Positions 6,181-13,632 of a DNA stretch of 18,853 nt are shown piece by piece. This DNA comes from JBFMFE01 sp040752295 (GTDB taxonomy: Bacteria > UBP15 > UBA6099 > JBFMBQ01). The position numbers and the translations under genes were made by a program. The stretch spans positions 1-18,853 of the forward strand of contig JBFMFE010000214.1 of assembly GCA_040752295.1 (NCBI GenBank). The letters are read 5' to 3'. Below the pieces are notes generated by a model. It was not told the origin of the DNA, did not search any database, and saw only the letters and a list, made by a program, of their open reading frames with translations. How positions within the stretch are numbered: position 1 is the stretch's first letter; the number at the start of each line of letters is the position of its first letter.

Positions 6181-7952
6181 TCAAGGGCGATGCGCAGGGA
6201 ATTCATGATGTAGAGCGCCCGGTTTCTGAAGAACGGATCGAGTTTCAGGTTCCTGTTCCTTATCATTCTCGACAGCGACTTCGCGAAGTCCGGCAGGACC
6301 CCCTCGAACTCGATCAGGAAAAAGGTCGTCAGCGGGTCGGGGGAGACGTTCGGATGCACCGGCGCGTCGAGCACGGCGGGCAGTCCGCTCTCCCTCGCTT
6401 CCCTGAAAGCGCGGGGGATTTCGTCCGGCGATTCAATCCTCCTGCCGTAGCACCCGAGCGAGCGGGCGATGCGGGCGTAGTCAACGTTCCCGAGGTCGCA
6501 GCCGGTGTATCTTCCCCCGAAGACGTAGGTCTGCGCCATGCGGATCATGTTCCACGCGCTGTCGTTGAAGACGACGGCGACGAACGGAATCCCCAGCCGT
6601 TTCGCCGTCGCCAGTTCCTGAACGTTGTACATGAACGAGGCGTCGCCGAATATGCCGCACACCGGTCGGGCGGGTTGAGCCAGCTTCGCGCCGATTGCCA
6701 TCGGGATTCCCACGCCGAGGTTCCAGAGACCGGCGGAGAATATGGAACTCTCCGCCGTCGCCGGCGGGCAGAACATCCAGCCCCACATGGCGGCGTTGCC
6801 CCCGTCGTACACGATCAGGGCGTTTTTTTCCAGAACCTCGCGTGTCCGTTTCGCGAGAAGTCCCGGGTGCATGGGGGCGATGCCGGAGCGGAACTCCTTT
6901 TCGATTCTCTTTCGCCACTGGATGTCTTTGCGCTTCAGTGTTTTTATCCACGGCGACACGTCCGGCATTCCGGTTTTCCGCAACAATTTCTTTCGTATTT
7001 CAGCAAAAACAGCCTTCGCGTCGCCCACAACCGCTATCTCGGACACCCTGTTCAGGTCAATCCTGCGCGGGTCAACGTCAACTTGTATGATTTTGGCGGA
7101 GCGGGACCACAGTGGAGGACTTCCGAAGCCCTCCAGTCCGGAGAAGCAGGTTCCCGCGGCGAGGACTACGTCCGCCCGGCGGGCGGCGTACAGGAAGGCT
7201 TCGCCGCCGAAGTAGGTGGGTCCGGCTATGAACAGCGGGTGGCTGAAGGGAAGGGCGGCGGCGCCGCCGGCGGTGACCGTGGCGGGAAATCTTAGAGCCT
7301 CGATGAGCCTGACGAGTTCTTTCCCGGCGCCCGAGGCGGCAACGCCGCCGCCGGCGATTACAAGGGGTCTTTCGGCGCGGGCGAGCAGTTCCACGACGGA
7401 GTCTATGATTGCCGGGTCCGGCGCGTCGGGGCGCGCGTCGCGGGCTTTGCGGGGTTCCTTTCGCTCGGGGGTTTTCACAGACCCCGCTTTCAGCAGCGCG
7501 CGCGGATGGATGTTGAGGCAGGTGGGACCCCTTGTCCCGCGCGTGGATTCGGTGAGCGCCTCCCGTATGAGGAGTGAAACGTCCTCGGGGTGATGTGCCG
7601 CGGCGCTCCAGCGCGTGATGGGACGGAAGAGTTCCGTTTCGGGTGTATCGAGGAGCGTGATCAGCGCCACGGGCGACTTGTCCGCCCAGGCGTTGGCGAT
7701 GCCCGTCGCCATCGAGTAAGCCGTTCCCCGGCATGGTGTCACCAGCGCTGCGGTTTCGCGTGTTACACGCGCGGCGGCGTCCGCCATGGAAGCCGCGGCT
7801 GCGCCCGTGGCGGCGCTGACGACCTTTACCCCCCCGATGGTGTTGACGCCGCCGGAAATCCAGCCGCTTTCGGAAGTCGTGAAAGCGAGACGGACGCCTT
7901 CGCGCCCGAGGCGTTCGAGCAGCCATGTGATGTTCCCGTCGGAAATGTCCAT
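6177..7952 (-). CDS. Full-length ThDP-dependent enzyme subunit lacking the PYR Glu
   Basis: A 591-residue protein with all three domains of the acetolactate synthase/benzoylformate decarboxylase family. PYR is about 1-155, the central Rossmann-like domain about 180-325 (RPLVIAGGGVAASGAG, IIQVDVDPRRIDLNR) and PP about 375-535. The metal/ThDP motif is intact: G436-D437-A438 and N463 in VFNDSAWN, about 25 residues apart. In the PYR domain the position of the catalytic Glu is G50 (codon 7805-7803; ATGAAAASMADAAAR). A C-terminal tail of about 55 residues (FFLIEFEGVLPDF onward) is unusual. The ATG at 7952 is chosen because AGGGGAG lies about 5 bases upstream; an open frame continues to 8498 but is antisense-like within the preceding gene. 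Substrate unknown: decarboxylation or carboligation of a 2-keto acid is the family norm. It could act alone, as glyoxylate carboligase also lacks the Glu. Confidence 0.92.
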   Translation of the reverse strand: MDISDGNITWLLERLGREGVRLAFTTSESGWISGGVNTIGGVKVVSAATGAAAASMADAAARVTRETAALVTPCRGTAYSMATGIANAWADKSPVALITLLDTPETELFRPITRWSAAAHHPEDVSLLIREALTESTRGTRGPTCLNIHPRALLKAGSVKTPERKEPRKARDARPDAPDPAIIDSVVELLARAERPLVIAGGGVAASGAGKELVRLIEALRFPATVTAGGAAALPFSHPLFIAGPTYFGGEAFLYAARRADVVLAAGTCFSGLEGFGSPPLWSRSAKIIQVDVDPRRIDLNRVSEIAVVGDAKAVFAEIRKKLLRKTGMPDVSPWIKTLKRKDIQWRKRIEKEFRSGIAPMHPGLLAKRTREVLEKNALIVYDGGNAAMWGWMFCPPATAESSIFSAGLWNLGVGIPMAIGAKLAQPARPVCGIFGDASFMYNVQELATAKRLGIPFVAVVFNDSAWNMIRMAQTYVFGGRYTGCDLGNVDYARIARSLGCYGRRIESPDEIPRAFREARESGLPAVLDAPVHPNVSPDPLTTFFLIEFEGVLPDFAKSLSRMIRNRNLKLDPFFRNRALYIMNSLRIALD

Positions 7953-7996
7953 GGTCTCTCCCCTGGCGTCCGCGGAGCGCGCCGCGGCGGAGCGCG

Positions 7997-9043
7997 TCAG
8001 TCGTTCCCGGTTTCGAGCGCCTTTTTCAGTTCGTACAGCGTGAAAAGGGTGTGAAAGTGACAGCCGGTGCAGAACTCTTCCGCGGTGCCTTCCTCCGCGG
8101 TCCAGTGGTGGTGCGGGTAAGTGCCGTCGTAGAGAGCCGGGCTGAATATGAAATCGAAGGTTTTGAGAGCGAGGTCGAGGTGCTTTTTGTCTCCGGCGGC
8201 TTTGAACCATTCGAGGACCGCCATGGCGAAGAGGTTGTTGCCGGACAGGACCTTGGCTCTTTTCAGGTCGAAATGACTTGATATAAGCCCGCCGTTTTCG
8301 CTGTCCCACAGCCTGTCGAGAACCGTGTCCAGCACCTCGTCGGCTCTGGCGCGGTACTTTTCGTCCCCGCTCAGCCGGTAAGCGCCGGAGAGGGCGAGAA
8401 GTATCGCCGACGCGCTCCAGTCCCAGAGCCTGCCGTAGTGTTTTTCGGCTTCGTTCCAGTGTTTTTCGCCCGCGATCTCGACCGCTTCCAGCGCGCACCT
8501 TCTGTACTGCGCCCCGCCGGTTTCCTCGTGGTAGAGGTAGGAGGCGAACGAAACCGCCGAGAGAAACACCACGACGTCGCCCCCGAAGTTCTCGACGAGG
8601 GTTTCAGGGTTGGCTTTCGCAAGGGAGCAGATAAGAATGAGGACCTGCTCGGTCAGGGTTTTCCACTCGCCGCGCCCGGTGTGCTTGAAGCCGTAGAAAA
8701 TCCCCGGCATGCCGCCGATCACGCTCACCTCTTCGTCGCTGATCTTTATGTTCTGGAGGTTTTTCGAACCCGCCCTGAACAGGGACGCCTCCCACTCCAC
8801 GGTCTTTGTCGCCATCCGGACGTATTCGGGCTTCTGCTCGTCGCGCCCGAGCTGGAACAGCAGCGCGGGGGCGAACCAGGACGCGTCGCCCATCATGTCG
8901 CCCGACCAGTTCCCGCTTTCGTCCCAATGGTTCTGGAGGAGGTAGTCGAGGAGCCTGTCGAACTGTTCCCGGTACGGAAATCCGGCGTGGGCGGCGGAGC
9001 CGAGGATGAGGATGGCGGCTGCGAGTGTCAGAAAGCGTTTCAT
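7997..9043 (-). CDS. Exported alpha/alpha-barrel (six-hairpin-like) protein with a C-terminal CxxCH
   Basis: A 348-residue protein with a signal peptide (MKRFLTLAAAILILGSAAHA, cleavage after AHA at about 20), so it acts outside the cytoplasmic membrane. The rest consists of repeated helix pairs, for example FDRLLDYLLQNHW, SASAILLALSGAYRLSGDEK and NLFAMAVLEWFKAAGDKKHL, the pattern of alpha/alpha-toroid proteins that include many glycosidases and lyases. A motif cluster near the C-terminus has H311-H312-H313-W314 and then C325-T-G-C328-H329. CxxCH is the haem c attachment motif, but here it might instead bind metal. The ATG has GGAGG 8 bases upstream. It is 44 bases from the large ThDP gene, so probably co-transcribed. 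Its catalytic role is not predictable. Confidence 0.75.
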   Translation of the reverse strand: MKRFLTLAAAILILGSAAHAGFPYREQFDRLLDYLLQNHWDESGNWSGDMMGDASWFAPALLFQLGRDEQKPEYVRMATKTVEWEASLFRAGSKNLQNIKISDEEVSVIGGMPGIFYGFKHTGRGEWKTLTEQVLILICSLAKANPETLVENFGGDVVVFLSAVSFASYLYHEETGGAQYRRCALEAVEIAGEKHWNEAEKHYGRLWDWSASAILLALSGAYRLSGDEKYRARADEVLDTVLDRLWDSENGGLISSHFDLKRAKVLSGNNLFAMAVLEWFKAAGDKKHLDLALKTFDFIFSPALYDGTYPHHHWTAEEGTAEEFCTGCHFHTLFTLYELKKALETGND

Positions 9044-9106
9044 GGCGGTTGCCTCCGCGCGCTTTCCCGGCGGGCGCCGAACGCCGGGCGGACGTTCGAG
9101 CCGGTG

Positions 9107-9565
9107 CTACTGGATTCTGCCGGGCGCGGGCGTCTCCGGCGGCTTTCTTCCGCCCGTTCGCACGCGCGGCGGGACGATGGGCGCCGGGAGGTCCACGAGC
9201 TTCGTGACGAGGATCGCCTCCGTGCCGCACTTGTAGTTTATGTTGTGCATCACGACGCCCGCCAGTTCCTCGTCCATGGTTTTATGCTCCGTCCAGTTCG
9301 AGGCGATCTTTTCCGACTCTCCCTCGTCCGATTCCATGATCAGCACGCCCTTCATGGTGAGGTGTCCGAGGGCGGGCTTGTACCAGGCGGTGAAGGTGAA
9401 CCGGATTTCGAGCAGGTTTTTGTTTGACAGCACGTCGTCGAGCTGGATGTGAAGCTCGATGTTCTGCACTGCGCCGTCCTTGAGTCTTTCGGCTTCGGCT
9501 CTCGTTACCCGCGCCCAGACGCGGCGTTTCTTCGCCTCGAACGCGGGGCTACCGTTCTGTGTCAT
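9107..9565 (-). CDS. Small SecB-like protein (tentative)
   Basis: A 152-residue protein without signal peptide. A central set of beta-strands (LLEIRFTFTAWYKPALGHL, TMKGVLIMES) is followed by a helical part and the ending ILVTKLVDLPAPIVPPRV. This order (anti-parallel strands, WxxxKxMxxEL helix, then L-P-x-P-I-x-x-P-R) resembles archaeal-type SecB-like proteins whose tails read LPPPIPLPRV. I base this on remembered pattern, not a search. If correct it would be a holdase-type chaperone. The C-terminal 15 residues are Pro/Arg-rich and disordered. The ATG at 9565 has AGGGAG 7 bases upstream. It is 63 bases upstream of the exported alpha/alpha-barrel gene and could be the first gene of the operon, which would fit a chaperone for an exported partner. 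Confidence 0.6.
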   Translation of the reverse strand: MTQNGSPAFEAKKRRVWARVTRAEAERLKDGAVQNIELHIQLDDVLSNKNLLEIRFTFTAWYKPALGHLTMKGVLIMESDEGESEKIASNWTEHKTMDEELAGVVMHNINYKCGTEAILVTKLVDLPAPIVPPRVRTGGRKPPETPAPGRIQ

Positions 9566-9668
9566 CCGGCAACTCCCTGAAGGGCACGCGTCTATCCTAC
9601 AACGAAGCCGCTTTTTTTTCCAGCGGAAGTTTTAGTGCCGCGCCGGCGCCCCTTCCCCGCCGCGGGGT

Positions 9669-10673
9669 TCACTTTCTTATCAGCGCGATCACGTACGGGT
9701 TCAGGCAGGTCGCCCGCAGTGCGCGCGGGAGGTGGTTGACGCAGCGCCTCGCAAGCCCGGCGAAGGGTTTCAGGAAGCCGGTCTTGAACCTGCCGAACGC
9801 GAAATAATTTTTCGCGGGCAGCGGCTCGAACGAGCGCGCCCCGCAGTCCCCGCAGAAGAGTTTTTTGACCTCACCGTGTGAGAGCAGGTGGTATTTGCCC
9901 CAGACGGGATGGACGTTTAATTTAGTCGTCCGGCAGATGAAGTCCCTTATTCTGCCGCCTGCGGTGACGGGGCTTGCCGCGTCCGTGGGACCGTGCTGTA
10001 TGTCCACGGGGAAATGTTTGTTCGGACACGCGACGATGATCCGTCCCCCGGGGCGCGCGACCCGCAGCAGTTCGCTCGCGTAGCGGCGTCTCGCTTCCCG
10101 GTAGTCGCCGGCGAGCGTGCAGTGCCCGATCCTGGTCCCGATGTGCTCTATGACGCCGAGCGAATAGACGACGTCGAAAAAGTCGTCCGGGAACGGAAGG
10201 CTCGACGCATCGCAGCAGAAGAAACGCTCCGGGCTGTTGCCGTACCGCGGCCAGAACCGGGACAGCGCCGGCAGGTCAATTCCGTACGCGTCGCAGCCGT
10301 CGTCGAGGAACATGGAAACTTCGCGTCCGGTTCCGCAGCCCGCGTCCAGGACGCGGCGGAACGCCTCTCCTTTCAGCAGGGGCTTCAGGTACTCGCGGTA
10401 AACCCTCGGACCGCAAGTCTCCTGCTCCCTCGCGTAGCCTTCCGCCGTCACGTCAATGTCGTACACGGCGGGGTCCGTTCCGGGCGTCCTGAACTCGAAA
10501 TATCCAGAGGAGTTCCTCTTGAAGAAAAGGGAGCAGCGCGGGCAGCTTAATTCGTTTTCACCGCGGTCGAGACCGCCGCGGCAGTTCGGGCATACGGGCA
10601 TCGCCGGGCTGGAGTCCGGCGATGTCATCCTCGTTGTGTTTCCGGAGCAGCAGGGCATGGCGCAGGACGACAC
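9669..10673 (-). CDS. SAM-dependent methyltransferase with N-terminal zinc ribbon
   Basis: A 334-residue class I methyltransferase. A zinc ribbon with C28-x2-C31 and C44-x2-C47 (CPNC ... CPRC) opens the protein. The SAM-binding motif I is VLDAGCGTG at 108-116, and the post-II region has FFDVVYSLGVIEHIG with the acidic GVIEH segment of UbiE/Coq5-like enzymes. The C-terminal part (after about 240) is basic and may bind a lipid or sugar acceptor. The acceptor cannot be predicted. The longest start is a GTG at 10673, 7 bases after the stop of the GT-B-like gene. Internal ATGs at residues 6, 16 and 25 are alternatives, and none has a clear ribosome binding site. Pairing with a polysaccharide gene suggests it modifies a surface glycan or its lipid carrier (inference). 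Confidence 0.85.
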   Translation of the reverse strand: MSSCAMPCCSGNTTRMTSPDSSPAMPVCPNCRGGLDRGENELSCPRCSLFFKRNSSGYFEFRTPGTDPAVYDIDVTAEGYAREQETCGPRVYREYLKPLLKGEAFRRVLDAGCGTGREVSMFLDDGCDAYGIDLPALSRFWPRYGNSPERFFCCDASSLPFPDDFFDVVYSLGVIEHIGTRIGHCTLAGDYREARRRYASELLRVARPGGRIIVACPNKHFPVDIQHGPTDAASPVTAGGRIRDFICRTTKLNVHPVWGKYHLLSHGEVKKLFCGDCGARSFEPLPAKNYFAFGRFKTGFLKPFAGLARRCVNHLPRALRATCLNPYVIALIRK

Positions 10674-10680
10674 TACAGGG

Positions 10681-12534
10681 TCAGCCGGTTATTTTGAGTA
10701 CAGCGTCGAATATCTTGCCGGCTGTCAATGACGGCGGGTCGTGGCTTTCGCAGAACCGCTCGAGAATTTCGGCGGCGGGCTGCGTCCGCCCCGTGAGAAT
10801 CTGCTCTTTGAGTTCCTCGATGCTGCGGGCATGGAACCCCGGGTCGCCGTCGAATGGGGGACCGATCAGGTGCGGCTCGTTCTTGTGATAAACGTAGCAT
10901 CGCTTCCCGAGGGCGAGGGCGGTGAGCAGGGCGGTGCTGAACGGTCCGATAACGAGGTCGGCGGCAATGATCAGCGGAACCGGGTTTTCCCTGTGCCTGA
11001 GTTCGATCCTGATATCGGCGGGGACAAGCGCCGTCATCTTCCTGTAAAGGGGCAGGCGCCGCGAGCCGGGGTGGAGCTTCACCACGACCTTCCCCGTCCC
11101 CAATTCGGCGAGCATCCGCATGACCTCGAAGAAGTATGTTTCCTCCGTGGATTCCCTGAGGGTCACGTTTGCGTCGGAGTGGGCGTATGCGAAAACAAGG
11201 ACGTTCGCGCGCGCGGCGCCGTTCTTCCGCCCGGGCGGCGCTTTTCCGAGCGGCGCCTTTTCGGGCGGCGCGCCGACCGTGACGATTCGCTCGGCGGGAA
11301 ACCGGCACTCTTTTGCATAAAGCTCCTCCTGCGCGCGCCCCCACGTTAACAGCCGGTCCGTGAGAACCCGTTCCCTGAGCAGGTTTTCCCGCCTGGACAG
11401 GCAGGGCGTGATGCTGTGTTCGTACAGGATGGTTTCCGCGCCGGCGAGTTTCGCGGCGGACACGAGTGCGGAGGCGGTCACCAGCACGTCGTTGAACGTG
11501 AGAACGGCGGAAGGGGGCGTTTTCTTCATCTGGAGCGTCAGGGATGAAAACACGGTGGCGGCGCGGTGGAATTCGCCCGTCACGGTCAGCCTGAACGCGG
11601 GCGTGAAGGCGCCGCTGAAGTCAACGCCGTTCCACGCGAATTTCCCTTTCCATTCCTCCGTGTCGAAATACCCGTCGAACGCGGCGCGAATGCCGTTCAG
11701 CTTTTCCTCGTCGCCGCGGCTCAGGGGACGGGCGGCATCGTAAACGGCGCCGCCCGCAAGAGCCGCGGGAATGGCATGCCTCCCCGGCGGGAACTGCTTT
11801 ATGAAACCCAGCGTGGTTTTCCCGCGGAGGCGTTTGTTTTCGAGCCAGTGTTTCCAGAGAAAACGTCCCTGTCCGTGTTCGAGGACGAGTATTATCCGCC
11901 TGCCGGTGTTTTTTCTGAACCGGAGTCTGCACACAAGGCTCACCGCGACGGGCGCGAGTTTTTGTCCGGCGGTGCGGCGAATGACGGACGCTTCCGAGAA
12001 CCCCGGCGTTTCGGTCGCGCCGCCGTCCGCCGGGGGCTTCAGTTCGAGCGGAACGTCGTGATGACGGCAGAGGGTGTCGAGGACGAGCGCGCGGGTGTCT
12101 CCGCCGTCGAGGCGGGCTTCCACCGCGCCGGGGCGGTGCGTTCCGAAAATGTTTTCGAGGCAGAGGGCGTATCTGAAGGTTCTCACAAGGGGTATCGCGA
12201 CCGATCCCTCAACGAGTCCGCCGAGCGACACTCCGTTGAACATGCTGATGTCGGTTCCGCCGCGGAGGTACCACGTGCGCATGAGGTCGAAAATCCGTTT
12301 CTGGGCGCGGCGCGCGTGTTCGGGTATCAGAAAACCCTCGATGCAGCGGGCGCGGATTCCCCTCTTTTCGAGGATCAGGGCGTCCGTGAGGGAAAAGCAG
12401 AAAAAGTTTGTCCCCCCGTTTTCCGCCCCGGCGCGCCCGGACAGTTCGGCGGCAGACCCGAAAACGGCGGGCGCGCGCGTTGTCCGGCCGGTTCCGCGGC
12501 GCGTCTTTTCCATGACGGACGCGTTCCGTTTCAC
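10681..12534 (-). CDS. GT-B-like polysaccharide biosynthesis protein
   Basis: A 617-residue protein whose C-terminal half looks like the donor-binding domain of GT-B transferases of the capsule/teichoic-acid type. It has a strand and helix around VLVFAYAHSDANVTL (445-459), VVVKLHPGS at 483-491, and the ADLVIGPFSTALLTALALGKRCYVY region (525-549). The HPxS and PxSTxLxxAxxxGK pattern is shared with Glyphos_transf and surface-carbohydrate families. The N-terminal half (about 40-330) is of unknown fold, and the first 40 residues are basic and low complexity. The start is a GTG at 12534; an ATG at 12513 is an alternative. It is followed after 7 bases by the methyltransferase and preceded by a terminator, so the two form their own transcription unit. 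Confidence 0.7.
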   Translation of the reverse strand: MKRNASVMEKTRRGTGRTTRAPAVFGSAAELSGRAGAENGGTNFFCFSLTDALILEKRGIRARCIEGFLIPEHARRAQKRIFDLMRTWYLRGGTDISMFNGVSLGGLVEGSVAIPLVRTFRYALCLENIFGTHRPGAVEARLDGGDTRALVLDTLCRHHDVPLELKPPADGGATETPGFSEASVIRRTAGQKLAPVAVSLVCRLRFRKNTGRRIILVLEHGQGRFLWKHWLENKRLRGKTTLGFIKQFPPGRHAIPAALAGGAVYDAARPLSRGDEEKLNGIRAAFDGYFDTEEWKGKFAWNGVDFSGAFTPAFRLTVTGEFHRAATVFSSLTLQMKKTPPSAVLTFNDVLVTASALVSAAKLAGAETILYEHSITPCLSRRENLLRERVLTDRLLTWGRAQEELYAKECRFPAERIVTVGAPPEKAPLGKAPPGRKNGAARANVLVFAYAHSDANVTLRESTEETYFFEVMRMLAELGTGKVVVKLHPGSRRLPLYRKMTALVPADIRIELRHRENPVPLIIAADLVIGPFSTALLTALALGKRCYVYHKNEPHLIGPPFDGDPGFHARSIEELKEQILTGRTQPAAEILERFCESHDPPSLTAGKIFDAVLKITG

Positions 12535-12613
12535 TCCCGTGATTTCCGTTCTTTCTCGTGTGAGATTCCGCCTTATTCACTCTATCGCTTGCCCTTTTCA
12601 GGGGCAAGAGTGG

Positions 12614-12644
12614 AAAAAGGCGGGGCGGTTCAAAACGACCCCGC
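12614..12644 (-). terminator. Rho-independent terminator
   Basis: On the minus strand GCGGGG (12644-12639) pairs with CCCCGC (12625-12620), with a 13-base loop whose closing part can add a G-U and a G-C pair. It is followed by C and TTTTT (12618-12614). It sits 15 bases after the stop of the 287-residue helical protein and would end that transcript before the GT-B-like gene. Confidence 0.55.
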
Positions 12645-12658
12645 GCGGTCCGCGGAAA

Positions 12659-13522
12659 TCACGGGATTTTTTCGAGTTCGACCCTCAATTTCCTTACCTC
12701 GCCGGCGTCCGCCTCGTCCCGGATTCTCTTTTCCGCCAGTCTCACTCCGACGAGGACGATGAAGTCGGTGACCGTGGTTTTTTCCTTCAGTCCGAGTCCC
12801 TTTCCGACGGAGTGAAGTATGAGATCGCCGAGCAGCAGGCGCGTGAAGGACTTTCGCATGATGCCGATCACGCCGGAGCGGTTGAGCGCGCGCCGGGTCC
12901 ACTCGAGGAGTTCCTCTCCGAACGGGTGTTTTTTTTCTATTTTTTTCAGGATTTCGATGCCGTCGCGTAGGAGCGTGTCAAGCTCTTTGTCGTCGAACCT
13001 CACGATGTACTGCTCCCACAGGATCGCTCCCAGTTCGAGCAGGTTTTTCACGACGCGGTCGTCGCCGGCTGCGGCGCCGCCTTCAAGCGCCGCGACGAGT
13101 ATGCCGAGCAGCCCTTCGTCGCCCTTTATCTTCTCGAGCCGGTCTTCCGGAAGCCGCATCCAGTCGGTCTTCAGGTCCGCGGCGAGGTTCCGGGAGAGAG
13201 CCTCGCGCTCGGTCTTCCGGACGAGGTTTTCGCGTATAATCTCCACGCACTTTTCGAGCATCGGGTCGCCGATCTTCTCCCTCGCGTCCAGCTCGAAACA
13301 CTTCAGGATCGCCTGCCGGATGCGCTTCTCCACTATGTTCTCCATGCAGTCTTCCTCGCCGATTTCCTCGAAGGCATCTTTCAGGAGGCGCAGGATTTCC
13401 AGAAGACCGGCGGATGAGATTATCCCCCCCTCGAGTTCCTCTTTCAGGGGTTTCTCGCAGAAAGGGACGACTGCGCCTGCTATTCTCCCGGCTCTGTCCG
13501 CTTTTTCTCCGCGCATGGTCAT
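12659..13522 (-). CDS. Unrecognised all-helical protein
   Basis: A 287-residue protein with no family I recognise. It is almost entirely amphipathic helix, rich in Glu, Lys, Arg and Leu (for example ENIVEKRIRQAILKCFELD and LDTLLRDGIEILKKIEKKH). No signal peptide, Gly-rich nucleotide-binding loop or Cys cluster is present. One more hydrophobic stretch (VTDFIVLVGVRLAEK, about 255-269) is too short and charged to be a clear membrane segment. The ATG at 13522 has AAGGAG about 5 bases upstream, which decides it over the in-frame ATG at 13516. It is divergent from the pseudouridine synthase gene, ends at its own terminator, and may be a HEAT-like or scaffolding helical-repeat protein (guess). Confidence 0.7.
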   Translation of the reverse strand: MTMRGEKADRAGRIAGAVVPFCEKPLKEELEGGIISSAGLLEILRLLKDAFEEIGEEDCMENIVEKRIRQAILKCFELDAREKIGDPMLEKCVEIIRENLVRKTEREALSRNLAADLKTDWMRLPEDRLEKIKGDEGLLGILVAALEGGAAAGDDRVVKNLLELGAILWEQYIVRFDDKELDTLLRDGIEILKKIEKKHPFGEELLEWTRRALNRSGVIGIMRKSFTRLLLGDLILHSVGKGLGLKEKTTVTDFIVLVGVRLAEKRIRDEADAGEVRKLRVELEKIP

Positions 13523-13556
13523 CGTGGCTCCTTGAACAGGATGAACAGCATATTAT

Positions 13557-13610
13557 TACCGGGAGCGCAAAACACTTCCACTCGGGAAGTATCTAACGCA
13601 CTCCCCGGTA
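13557..13610. promoter_or_regulatory. Nested inverted repeat between divergent genes
   Basis: Outer arms TACCGGGAG (13557-13565) and CTCCCCGGTA (13601-13610) match with one extra C. Inside them ACTTCC (13574-13579) and GGAAGT (13585-13590) form a perfect 6-base stem around a 5-base loop. The element fills the 110-base gap between the helical-protein gene (minus) and rluB (plus). It could be an operator or a leader hairpin on either transcript; it has no T-tract. Confidence 0.4.
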
Positions 13611-13632
13611 GAGGCGTCGCGTTGAAAGCGCC

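Noticed and set aside
7953..8498. 182-codon N-terminal extension of the large ThDP subunit
   Set aside because: It lies inside the alpha/alpha-barrel gene in another frame, is Arg-rich without domain character, and the ATG at 7952 has a good ribosome binding site and the expected PYR-domain beginning.
9609..9632. CCGCT ... AGCGG hairpin with a T-run near 9610
   Set aside because: The T-run is in the loop rather than after the stem, so it is not a rho-independent terminator on either strand.
11566..12762. 398-codon open frame on the plus strand
   Set aside because: Antisense of the GT-B-like gene. It crosses that gene's start and the terminator, and its translation has no recognisable domain.
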